Source: Chromatiales bacterium
Lineage (GTDB): Bacteria; Pseudomonadota; Gammaproteobacteria; Xanthomonadales; SZUA-36
Assembly (NCBI GenBank): GCA_024640025.1
Contig: JAHEFT010000006.1
Span: forward strand, 1 to 49,073
Direction of reading: 5' to 3'
Length of the DNA stretch: 49,073 nucleotides
Positions 9,093 through 18,049 of the stretch are shown piece after piece. Position 1 is the stretch's first letter, and each line of letters opens with the position of its first letter. A model generated the notes under the pieces. That model was not told the origin of the DNA and did not search any database. It saw only the letters and a list, made by a program, of their open reading frames with translations. The position numbers and the translations under genes are program-made.

Positions 9093-10975
9093 TGTTCAGT
9101 AGCGTATTTTCCCAGGCATTCATCTATCTTCTGGCTGCCGTGCTGGCCGTTCCGCTTGCAAGGAAACTCGGCCTTGGTTCTGCCCTGGGTTATCTTCTCG
9201 CCGGTGTCGCCATCGGCCCGTTTGTGTTTGGTTTCATCGGCCCGGAAGGCCAGGACGTCATGCACTTCGCCGAATTTGGCGTGGTCCTGATGCTCTTCCT
9301 GGTGGGTCTTGAACTTGAACCGCGGGTCCTGTGGCGCATGCGGGTGCCTATTCTGGGACTCGGCGGTTCCCAGGTGGTAATTACCGGATCGGTGGTCGGA
9401 GTTGCGGCCTGGTACTTTGGATTGCCCTGGCAAACTGCGCTGGCTATCGGCCTGATTCTTGCCTTGTCATCGACGGCTATTGTGCTGCAAACGCTGAATG
9501 AAAAATCCTGGATGAACACGGCAGCGGGCCGGGCGGGGTTTTCAGTGCTTCTTTTCCAGGACATTGCGGTTATTCCGGTTCTTGCTTTGCTGCCCTTTCT
9601 TGCACTGGGCAGCGCGGGCGCCGGGATCGACGCGGCCGCGACTCATGGCGCAGAACCCGGTCTGGCCGGCTGGCTCAGGGGCCTGATGGTGCTGGGAGTT
9701 GTTGCCGGAATAGTGATTGGGGGTCGGTTTCTGATGCGACCGGCCTTTCACTGGATTGCTTCAACCCGTAGTCTGGAACTCTTCATTGCGACAGCACTGA
9801 CCCTGATCGTCGGCATTACGCTGGCGATGGAGTTTGTCGGCCTCAGTCCGGCGCTGGGAACCTTCCTGGCTGGAGTGGTCCTGGCGGAAAGTGAATTTCG
9901 GCACGAACTGGAATCCAATATCGAACCGTTCAAGGGTTTGCTGCTTGGGCTGTTCTTCATATCTGTTGGCGCCAGCATCGATTTTGGAATCGTGGCCGGG
10001 CAGCCGCTTCTGGTTCTCGGTCTGGTACTGGCCCTGATCATCAGCAAATTCCTGGTTTTGCTGGTCCTGGGCAAAATATTCCGCTTGAACCTGGCGGATA
10101 ACCTGAAGTTTGCTTTCCTGCTGGCCCAGGGCGGCGAGTTTGCTTTCCTGCTGTTTTCGTTTGCGACACAGAACCGGGTAATTTCCAGCGAATTGTCCAA
10201 CCTTCTGGTTGTAGTTGTAGTGCTGACCATGATGCTGACGCCGCTACTGATTATTGTTTATGAGCGGTTTGTGCGGCCGCGGTTTATTGATTGCGTGTCC
10301 GCTCCGGCAGACGAACAGATAGATGCCGGCCCCAGCCCCGTGATCATTGCGGGTTACGGACGCTTTGGCCAGGTCGTTTCCCGGCTGTTGTCGGCCGATG
10401 GGATCAAGACCACGCTGCTGGATCATGATTCCAGTCAGATCGAGTTGACCGGCCGCTTCGGTTACAAGGTATTTTTTGGCGACGCGAGCAGGCTGCAGTT
10501 GCTGCAGGCGGCCGGTGCTGACGAGGCCAGGTTACTGGTCATTGCCATCGATGAATGGGACAAGGCAGTTGAGATGGTGGCCTCCGCCAAAAAGTTTTTT
10601 CCTCAGCTAAAAATCCTGGCCAGAGCTTTTGACCGTTCACATGCTTACCGCCTTATGGAAGCCGGTGCGGACATTATTACGCGAGAGACTTTCGGGTCAG
10701 CGCTGATCCTGGGTGAAGAGGCGTTAAAACTTCTGGGTTATGACGAAGCGCGGGCCTACCGGTTGATGCGCACCTTTAAGCAACATGACGAGGAAGGGCT
10801 GCAAAAACTCTACGAGGTCTGGGGTGATGACAAGGAGTACGGGCTTCGGGTCCGGCAAAACATCGAGCAGCTGGAGAAAGTTCTGAAGGATGACAGCGAG
10901 GAGTCAGTTCAAGACTTTCGCGAAGCCTGGCAACAACTTCGGGGCGCCGAGTCCCGCAGATTCCCGGAGGGCTGA
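9092..10975 (+). CDS. CPA2-family monovalent cation:proton antiporter with RCK/TrkA-N domain (KefB/KefC-like)
   Basis: ALGYLLAGVAIGPF, FLVGLELEP, LSSTAIVLQTL, FLAGVVLAESEFRHELESNIEPFKGLLLGLFFISVGAS; Rossmann VIIAGYGRFGQVVSRLL. Overlaps the CDF stop (TGATG). Confidence 0.93.
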   Translation: MFSSVFSQAFIYLLAAVLAVPLARKLGLGSALGYLLAGVAIGPFVFGFIGPEGQDVMHFAEFGVVLMLFLVGLELEPRVLWRMRVPILGLGGSQVVITGSVVGVAAWYFGLPWQTALAIGLILALSSTAIVLQTLNEKSWMNTAAGRAGFSVLLFQDIAVIPVLALLPFLALGSAGAGIDAAATHGAEPGLAGWLRGLMVLGVVAGIVIGGRFLMRPAFHWIASTRSLELFIATALTLIVGITLAMEFVGLSPALGTFLAGVVLAESEFRHELESNIEPFKGLLLGLFFISVGASIDFGIVAGQPLLVLGLVLALIISKFLVLLVLGKIFRLNLADNLKFAFLLAQGGEFAFLLFSFATQNRVISSELSNLLVVVVVLTMMLTPLLIIVYERFVRPRFIDCVSAPADEQIDAGPSPVIIAGYGRFGQVVSRLLSADGIKTTLLDHDSSQIELTGRFGYKVFFGDASRLQLLQAAGADEARLLVIAIDEWDKAVEMVASAKKFFPQLKILARAFDRSHAYRLMEAGADIITRETFGSALILGEEALKLLGYDEARAYRLMRTFKQHDEEGLQKLYEVWGDDKEYGLRVRQNIEQLEKVLKDDSEESVQDFREAWQQLRGAESRRFPEG

Positions 10976-11011
10976 AAAAAGGCTATAGCCTGACCTCCCG
11001 GGAGGCCGGAC

Positions 11012-11536
11012 TCAATGGTTTGCTTTCAGGCGCTCACCGAGACGGTTTAACTGTTGGCCGATCACTCCGTCGACCGCAGGTGCGATGTCCGCCAGGCCGC
11101 CTTCCGGGTGCCCGAATACTTTATAGGTAAAAGTCACCTTGCTCCCGTTCTCCATGGCCTCTATTTTCCAGACCATGCGGCCCTGTACCGCCATGGTCTG
11201 TAACGGCCCCAGGGCTCCGTCGAAGCGGAGTTCCTTGCCTGGGGCGAGATAAATGATCCGCAAATGTTCGACTCGTCCTTCATCGGGCAGGCGCTCGCAG
11301 AAACAGCCACCGCGTTCCGTTTTCATGTAAAGATTCGCCGCGTTGCCACTCCAGCTGTGATCTGCGTTCCACCACTCGTCGATGTGGCCTGTCATGGTTC
11401 GATAAACGACAAAAGGAACGGCTGTCGTTTCGATCGAGTGGTTAACGGTGAAACTGTGTTCGCCCTGGTACGCGAGTTCTGCCCTCAATGGAAGGGCGAT
11501 AACGGTTAAAATCATGATCACGGCCCATCGATACAT
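11012..11536 (-). CDS. Exported SRPBCC (START-like) family protein
   Basis: Signal peptide MYRWAVIMILTVIALPLRAE; EWWNADHSWSG..., ELRFDGALGPLQTMAVQGRMVWKIE. Confidence 0.7.
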   Translation of the reverse strand: MYRWAVIMILTVIALPLRAELAYQGEHSFTVNHSIETTAVPFVVYRTMTGHIDEWWNADHSWSGNAANLYMKTERGGCFCERLPDEGRVEHLRIIYLAPGKELRFDGALGPLQTMAVQGRMVWKIEAMENGSKVTFTYKVFGHPEGGLADIAPAVDGVIGQQLNRLGERLKANH

Positions 11537-11566
11537 TGTTTTTACTCCTGCGGCCGGTTACCGCTT

Positions 11567-12982
11567 TCAGGGTTTATCGTGGTCGAAATGATCCGCCACC
11601 ACCTGAGCCACGCATGCTGTCAGTTTCCGCGCAAAGGGGATGTGGATGAATTCGTTCGGCCCGTGCGCATTGGAGTTGGGACCGAGCACGCCGGTGATCA
11701 TGAACTGCGCCTGTGGAAAAAATTCACCCAGCATGGCCATGAATGGAATGGTGCCGCCTTCACCCATGTACATGACGCCCTGACCATAGGCAGCCTGGGA
11801 GGCTTTCTCCAGCGAATTGTGCAGCCAGGGGGCTATATCCGGAGCATTCCATCCGGAAGCTGCATGATCGGGTTCGAAGGAAACTTTTGCATTTTCGGGC
11901 GGGTCGCCCTCGAGGGTCGCTTTCATTTCCTGCGTCGCTTCCTCGCCATCGACAGTGGGCGGCAGCCGCATGGAAAGCTTTAACGCCGTGTGGGGACGCA
12001 ATACATTACCCGCCGATTCCAGTGACGGCATACCCGATGAACCGGTGACCGACAATGCCGGCCGCCAGGTGCGGTTCAGTATCCGTTCCAGGTTGTCTTC
12101 TCCCTGGGGCTGGACGCCGTCGCAGAATGGGTAGGCTTTGAACACGCTGTCGCCGAGTGCATCGGCCATACGCCGACTCTGGCGCAATCGCTGATCCGGG
12201 ATTTCCGCTTGCAGGTATGCCGGGAGCACTTTGCCGGTATCTTCGTCCTCGAGGCGGCTGATCAGTTGCCGCAGCACCCGGAAGCTCGATGGCACGACGC
12301 CGGACGCATACCCGGAATGTACGCCTTCTTTCAGCACGTCGGCACGCAGGGTTCCCGCCGCCATTCCGCGCAGTGAAACTGTCAGCCACAACTGGTCGTA
12401 GTTGCCGGCGCCGGAATCCAGGCATACCACCAGTGAAGGCGTGCCGATCCGTTCCCGGAGATGTTCAATATAGAAGGGCAGGTCATAGCTGCCGGATTCT
12501 TCGCAGGCTTCAATGATGACCACGCAACGCGCATGGGGCATGTCCTGTTTCTGCAGCGCCGTCAGGGCCGTCAGGGAGGCATAGGCGGCATAGCCATCAT
12601 CCGCGCCGCCGCGGCCGTAGAGCTTACCGTCCCTGATCACGGGCATCCATGGCCCCAATCCATCGGCCCAGCCGGTCATTTCCGGCTGTTTGTCCAGATG
12701 GCCGTACATGAGGATGGTGTCGTCATTGTCACCGGGGATGTCCATGAAGATCAGCGGAGTCCGTCCGGGCAGCCTGACAATCTCGCATTCCATTCCCATG
12801 ATGTCCTGAGCCTTACACCAGGAAAAAATCTGTTGCACGGCGTCTTCGATATAACCGTTCTTTTCCCAGTCGGGGTCAAAATGGGGTGACTTGGCCGGTA
12901 TGCTTACATACTCGACAAGTTCGGGGACTATGGAGTCCATCCACACTTCGTCGACAAATTTCTGTACTGATTTATGGTCCAT
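11567..12982 (-). CDS. M20-family dipeptidase/metallopeptidase
   Basis: ILMYGHLDKQPEM, LYGRGGADDGYAAYA, IEACEESGSYDLPFYIE: M20 metal-binding signature. Confidence 0.93.
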   Translation of the reverse strand: MDHKSVQKFVDEVWMDSIVPELVEYVSIPAKSPHFDPDWEKNGYIEDAVQQIFSWCKAQDIMGMECEIVRLPGRTPLIFMDIPGDNDDTILMYGHLDKQPEMTGWADGLGPWMPVIRDGKLYGRGGADDGYAAYASLTALTALQKQDMPHARCVVIIEACEESGSYDLPFYIEHLRERIGTPSLVVCLDSGAGNYDQLWLTVSLRGMAAGTLRADVLKEGVHSGYASGVVPSSFRVLRQLISRLEDEDTGKVLPAYLQAEIPDQRLRQSRRMADALGDSVFKAYPFCDGVQPQGEDNLERILNRTWRPALSVTGSSGMPSLESAGNVLRPHTALKLSMRLPPTVDGEEATQEMKATLEGDPPENAKVSFEPDHAASGWNAPDIAPWLHNSLEKASQAAYGQGVMYMGEGGTIPFMAMLGEFFPQAQFMITGVLGPNSNAHGPNEFIHIPFARKLTACVAQVVADHFDHDKP

Positions 12983-13170
12983 CTTTTTTTCCTGATTTTT
13001 TGGCTTGGCTTATCCCGTAATTATTACACGCGGTCTTTGAGCCTGCCATGCAGGTTTTTCGCGGGCAAGGACTGTTTCAGCTGCGTGATCATGTTGCGGA
13101 GTTCCCGTTCCCAACGGCGGGCAGGGTCTGTTATGCTTGCGGCACTTTTAACAAGACTCGGAGGGCACGA

Positions 13171-14685
13171 GTGAACACCCAAACCGAAGCAGTAAACCGG
13201 CCACCCATTCCGCCCGGCGAATTCATGGGCCACCCCAAGGCTCTCTGGCAATTATCCAACATCGAGATGTGGGAACGCTTTGCCTACTATGGCATGCGCG
13301 CACTTCTGGCGGTGTATGTCGCAACCACTTTTTTTGACCACCTGGGTGACCAGGCAAATGCCGAAGCGAGCCTGGTTTATGGCGGCTACACGGCTCTCGT
13401 TTATGCTACCGGCATCATTGGCGGGTATATCGCCGACCATGTTTTGGGTTACCAGCGGTCAATTCTGCTGGGCGCCATCATTATGGCTGCCGGCCTGTGT
13501 GTCCTGCTGTTCGAAGACCTGACGATGTTCCTGGTGGGACTGGCCCTGATCGTCGCGGGTAACGGCCTGTTCAAACCGAATATCTCGACCATGATCGGTA
13601 AACTGTATGCCCCCGGTGATGTGCGCCGTGATTCCGGTTTCACCATTTTCTACATGGGGATCAACCTGGGCGCCTTCATTGCGCCATTTATAACGGCGGC
13701 CTGGATTGGTGCTACCTGGGGATTGAAATGGGGCTTTTTCGCGGCTGCCATAGGCATGATCCTGTCGACCCTGTTTCTGGAGATCTCCAAGAAAGCGCTG
13801 GGCCACGTGGGCCTTCCTCCGGAGGACAAGCAAGGCTGGGGACGCTTTTTCCTGGTTGGAATCGGTGCCCTGGTGATGGCCGTCGGCGTTTTCTTCCTGC
13901 TATCGGAGAGTGCGATCCTGGGTTGGTTGCTGGGTGCGATCATGCTGGGACTGATCGCATATTTCATCATTTCCGGTATCAAGAGCGGAGATAAGGTTCA
14001 GCTGCAGCGTTACATTGCGATGATTATCCTGTTTGCCGCCAACGCCTGTTTCTGGGCTTTGTTCGAGCAGGCCGGCAGTTCGATGAACTTCTTCGCGCGC
14101 GAGTTTGTGACGCCGATGTATGGCAGCATGGATTCCTGGCAAGCTGGAGGATTTGGTATTTTCCAGTCTCTTAACCCCCTCTACATCCTGCTTTTTGCGC
14201 CATTGTTTGCAGCCATCTGGCCCTGGCTGGATAAACGCAACATGAACCCGTCCATTCCAAGAAAATTCGCGTTGGGCCTTATCCAGGTTTCACTGGGCTT
14301 TTACGTGCTGGTATTTGCCATCGCCAATTTTCAGAATGCAGCTGGCCTGGTGCCCTGGTTCTTCCTGGCATTCTGTTACCTGCTGCACACAACCGGCGAG
14401 CTCTGTCTTTCTCCGATCGGCCTATCCATGGTCACCAAGCTGGCCGCGGAAAAAGAGACCGGATTGGCCATGGGCGGCTGGTTTCTGTCGATCGCGATGG
14501 CGCAGTATGTGGCCGGCCTGATCGCTGCAATCGCCTCCGGAGGAGGTCACGGCCCTGAAGCGGGTGCCGCCATAAGCCAGTATTCCGATACCTACATGCT
14601 CCTATTCATGTTCGGGCTTGGATTCGGCGTGTTCTACCTGTTGGTTGCACCGCTGATCAACAAACTCATGCATGGCGTGAAATAA
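13171..14685 (+). CDS. POT/PTR-family proton-dependent oligopeptide transporter
   Basis: GTG start (VNTQTEAV); LWQLSNIEMWERFAYYGMRALLAVY, GLFKPNISTMIGKLY..., FTIFYMGINLGAFIAP. Confidence 0.93.
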   Translation: MNTQTEAVNRPPIPPGEFMGHPKALWQLSNIEMWERFAYYGMRALLAVYVATTFFDHLGDQANAEASLVYGGYTALVYATGIIGGYIADHVLGYQRSILLGAIIMAAGLCVLLFEDLTMFLVGLALIVAGNGLFKPNISTMIGKLYAPGDVRRDSGFTIFYMGINLGAFIAPFITAAWIGATWGLKWGFFAAAIGMILSTLFLEISKKALGHVGLPPEDKQGWGRFFLVGIGALVMAVGVFFLLSESAILGWLLGAIMLGLIAYFIISGIKSGDKVQLQRYIAMIILFAANACFWALFEQAGSSMNFFAREFVTPMYGSMDSWQAGGFGIFQSLNPLYILLFAPLFAAIWPWLDKRNMNPSIPRKFALGLIQVSLGFYVLVFAIANFQNAAGLVPWFFLAFCYLLHTTGELCLSPIGLSMVTKLAAEKETGLAMGGWFLSIAMAQYVAGLIAAIASGGGHGPEAGAAISQYSDTYMLLFMFGLGFGVFYLLVAPLINKLMHGVK

Positions 14686-14699
14686 TCCTGGCCCGGTCA

Positions 14700-16454
14700 G
14701 TGTTCAGAAGAGCTGCGGGACTTTTTTGCCTCGCGGCCCTTCTGTTTATGGCGGTTGCCTGTAAGCCGGCCGCACCGCCGGCAACTGATATCCGTGAAGA
14801 ACCTGCCGAGGCTATAGTCATCCAGGCGCCGCCTCCGGCCTGGAACGACTTCGTCACGCAGTACATCGAGAACTATCTGGTGGCTCATCCCGCTTTTGCG
14901 GTGGCGCAGGGCCGTCATGAATTCGACGGAATGCTGCCGGACTGGAGCGCCGGGGGCATTGCCATTGAAATTACGCGCCTCCAGCAGGCCAGGAAAGACG
15001 CCCTGGCGTTCAACGATGCCGAACTTGGCGATGAAGGGCAGTTTCAGCGCGATTATCTCATCTCGTCAATCGACCGTGCCCTGTTCTGGCTCGACAAGGC
15101 GGAATGGCCTTTTGTTAACCCGGCTTTTTACTTCGACTGGATGTCGGATACGCTGGATCCGGCCCCTTACATCACGCTCGACTATGCCCCGCTGGAAGAG
15201 CGGATGAAATCCTATACCCGTTTCGCGGGAAATATTCCTCTGGCCGTGGAACAAATTCGAGCCAATCTCCGAATGCCCATGGCCCGCACGCGGCTGCAAT
15301 ATGGAATCGACTCTTTTAGCGGCCTCGCCAATTTCTTCCGTAATGACGTTCCCGCGGTTTTCTCGGCGGTGGAAGATGAGAATCTGCAGGAAGCCTTCAC
15401 GCAAACCAACGCCGCGGCTGCAAACGCCATGCAGGAACTGGCTGACTGGCTGAAGGGTAATCTCGAGACAGCATCGGAAGATTATGCCCTGGGACAGGAG
15501 CTGTTCCAGCAGATGATTTACGACACTGAACGGGTCAATCTGACGCTCGAGGAACTGGAAGCTCTGGGGCGGGATGATATGCGGCGTAACCGCATAGCAC
15601 TTGGCGAGGCCTGCGCTGAGTTTGCGCCGGGGGAGAGCATTCGCAGTTGTTTCTCCAGGATGGCGAACCGCAAGCCTGCTGGTGGAGCGGTCGAAAGCGC
15701 CCGGCTGCAATTGGAGGAAACCAGGGCATTCCTGGTGGAAAATGACCTGGTGTCGATTCCGGATGATGACCGGGCGCTGGTCGCCGAGTCACCACCCTAT
15801 GCACGTTCCAATTCGGCCTATATCAATATTCCCGGGCCCTTTGAAAAAAGCCAGCCATCGATATATTTCATTTCACCTCCGAATCCGGATTGGCCGGAGG
15901 AAGTTCAGCAGGACTATATTCCGGGTGAATCAGCTCTCCTGTTTACGTCGGTGCACGAAGTCTGGCCTGGGCATTTCCTCAACTTTATTCATGCCAGGCA
16001 TTCCGACCGGGTTTTCGGGCGAGTCTTCGTTAACTATGCTTTCGCTGAGGGCTGGGCTCACTACACCGAGGAAATGATGCTGGAAGCCGGCTTGCGTGGC
16101 GCCTCGGCGGAAACCCGTATCGGGCAGCTGGCCAAGGCCCTGCTCCGGAATGCCCGGTTCCTGTCAGCCATTGGCTTGCACACCCGGGGCATGACCGTCG
16201 AGGAATCGGAAAAGCTGTTCATGGAAGAGGCTTACCAGGATGAAGGAACGGCCAGGCAACAGGCCGCCCGGGGGACCTATGACCCGGCTTATCTCAACTA
16301 CACTCTCGGCAAGCTGTTGATCAAGCAGTTGCGCGAGGACTGGACATCGAGCCACGGGGGCCGGCAATCCTGGCGGGATTTTCACGACACATTCCTCTCT
16401 TTTGGCGGCCCGCCCATTCCGCTGGTCCGCGCTCAAATGTTGAAGAATCCCTGA
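14700..16454 (+). CDS. DUF885-family lipoprotein (putative Zn-peptidase-like)
   Basis: GTG start; lipobox LFMAVAC; HEVWPGHFLNFIHA and YAFAEGWAHYTEEMMLEAG motifs. Confidence 0.9.
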   Translation: MFRRAAGLFCLAALLFMAVACKPAAPPATDIREEPAEAIVIQAPPPAWNDFVTQYIENYLVAHPAFAVAQGRHEFDGMLPDWSAGGIAIEITRLQQARKDALAFNDAELGDEGQFQRDYLISSIDRALFWLDKAEWPFVNPAFYFDWMSDTLDPAPYITLDYAPLEERMKSYTRFAGNIPLAVEQIRANLRMPMARTRLQYGIDSFSGLANFFRNDVPAVFSAVEDENLQEAFTQTNAAAANAMQELADWLKGNLETASEDYALGQELFQQMIYDTERVNLTLEELEALGRDDMRRNRIALGEACAEFAPGESIRSCFSRMANRKPAGGAVESARLQLEETRAFLVENDLVSIPDDDRALVAESPPYARSNSAYINIPGPFEKSQPSIYFISPPNPDWPEEVQQDYIPGESALLFTSVHEVWPGHFLNFIHARHSDRVFGRVFVNYAFAEGWAHYTEEMMLEAGLRGASAETRIGQLAKALLRNARFLSAIGLHTRGMTVEESEKLFMEEAYQDEGTARQQAARGTYDPAYLNYTLGKLLIKQLREDWTSSHGGRQSWRDFHDTFLSFGGPPIPLVRAQMLKNP

Positions 16455-16537
16455 GAACAGTTTTCCCCGTTGTTGTGGTTCAGTGATGACATGATTCGAA
16501 ATGGATATGAGTTCGAGTCCAATATACGTTTTGGCTG

Positions 16538-16557
16538 ATTGTTGTCAGCACAACAAT
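16538..16557. promoter_or_regulatory. 20-bp perfect dyad ATTGTTGT-cagc-ACAACAAT upstream of the MBL exonuclease gene
   Basis: Two perfect 8-bp arms with 4-bp spacer; a TATACT -10-like hexamer follows at 16582-16587. Confidence 0.4.
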
Positions 16558-16595
16558 GCAAGGCGGTGGAAGATGAGCGGTTATACTCTGTCATT

Positions 16596-17972
16596 ATGAA
16601 ACTCGAATTTTTTGGCGCAGCAGCTGAAGTAACCGGGTCATGTCATGTTCTGCACATCGGCGGATACAAAGTGCTGCTGGATTGCGGCCTGATCCAGGGC
16701 AGCCGGAAAGATGAAGCACGCAACCGCGATCCGTTCCCCTTCGAGGCATCCAAAATTGATGCCGTGGTATTGAGCCATGCCCACCTTGACCATTGCGGGC
16801 GCCTTCCGCTGCTCGTGAAAAGAGGTTTCAAAGGGCCGATTTATGCGCAGGAAGCCAGCTGTGAGCTGGTGGCGATCCTTCTGGCCGACGCAGCGCACCT
16901 GGCCGAGCGCGACGCGGAGTACCAAACGCGAAAGACGGGTAAGAAGGTCAAGCCTTTATACACCTTTGCCGAGGGTGAGCATGTCATCCGGCAGCTGCAA
17001 CCCCGGAAATACCGCGAGGTTTTCGAGGTGGTAAACGGGGTCAAAGTCCGTTTCAGGGATGCCGGGCACATCCTGGGCTCCTGTTCCGTTGAAGCCTGGC
17101 TGAAGGATAATGACCGGGAAAGCAAAATCGTTTTTTCAGGCGACCTTGGCCAGTACGACACGCCGATCCTGAAAGACCCTGAACCGATAGATCATGCAGA
17201 CGTGGTCCTGATGGAAAGCACTTATGGCGGCCGCCGTCACCGCGAACGTGAAGAAACGATGGCCGAACTGGGCGAGATCCTGACTTCCGAACGCAGCCGC
17301 CGCGGGAACATCCTGATCCCGGCATTTTCGATCGGTCGCAGCCAGGAGATCATGTACCAGCTGGGCAAGCATTATGACGAGTGGAACCTTGAACGCTTTC
17401 AGATTTTTCTCGACAGCCCGATGGCGATCGAGGCCTCAAAGGTCTACTGGGAAAATACGGGTCTCTACGATGAAGAAGCCACCCGTTTGCGCCAGGAGAA
17501 CGGCGGCATGCCGTTGCTCCCCAACCTGAAGCTTAGCAGGCGCCCCGAGGAGTCCATGGAAATCAACCGAATTCGGTCGGGGGCGATCGTCATCGCAGGC
17601 AGCGGCATGTGCAACGGCGGCCGCATCATCCATCACCTGAAATACAACCTGGAGCGGGAGGAAACCCAGGTGTTGATCACAGGCTACCAGGCCATCGGTT
17701 CATTGGGCCGCCGCCTGGTCAACGGCGAAAAAACGGTAAGGATTCACGGCCGGACGATACCGGTGCGGGCTACCATCCACACGGTGGGCGGGCTTTCAGC
17801 CCACGGCGACCAGGACGACCTGGCGCGTTGGTACGAGTGCATGGAAAACAGGCCGCCGGTTTACCTGGTGCACGGAGAAGTGGAAGCCCAGGAAGATTTC
17901 AAAACCTACCTTTCAGCGCGCAATGGTGCCAAAGTTCACCTGCCCAAACCGGGCGATTTCCTGAAACTGTAG
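16596..17972 (+). CDS. MBL-fold beta-CASP RNA-processing exonuclease family protein
   Basis: MKLEFFGAAAEVTGSCHVL, VLSHAHLDHCGRLP, DAGHILGSCSVE, GSGMCNGGRIIHHL, HTVGGLSAHGDQ. Confidence 0.93.
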   Translation: MKLEFFGAAAEVTGSCHVLHIGGYKVLLDCGLIQGSRKDEARNRDPFPFEASKIDAVVLSHAHLDHCGRLPLLVKRGFKGPIYAQEASCELVAILLADAAHLAERDAEYQTRKTGKKVKPLYTFAEGEHVIRQLQPRKYREVFEVVNGVKVRFRDAGHILGSCSVEAWLKDNDRESKIVFSGDLGQYDTPILKDPEPIDHADVVLMESTYGGRRHREREETMAELGEILTSERSRRGNILIPAFSIGRSQEIMYQLGKHYDEWNLERFQIFLDSPMAIEASKVYWENTGLYDEEATRLRQENGGMPLLPNLKLSRRPEESMEINRIRSGAIVIAGSGMCNGGRIIHHLKYNLEREETQVLITGYQAIGSLGRRLVNGEKTVRIHGRTIPVRATIHTVGGLSAHGDQDDLARWYECMENRPPVYLVHGEVEAQEDFKTYLSARNGAKVHLPKPGDFLKL

Positions 17973-17995
17973 GAGCGGATTCATCCGCGATATCC
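17969..17995. repeat. REP-like palindromic element TGTAGGAGCGGATTCATCCGCGATATC overlapping the stop codon of the MBL gene
   Basis: TGTAGGAGCGGATTCATCCGCG resembles REP elements of pseudomonads/xanthomonads; a related arm pair occurs at 41336-41375. Confidence 0.6.
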
Positions 17996-18049
17996 TGCGC
18001 CAGACCGTTTAACAGCGTAAAATAAAAGCTCTGCAAGCAGGAGCTTCTC

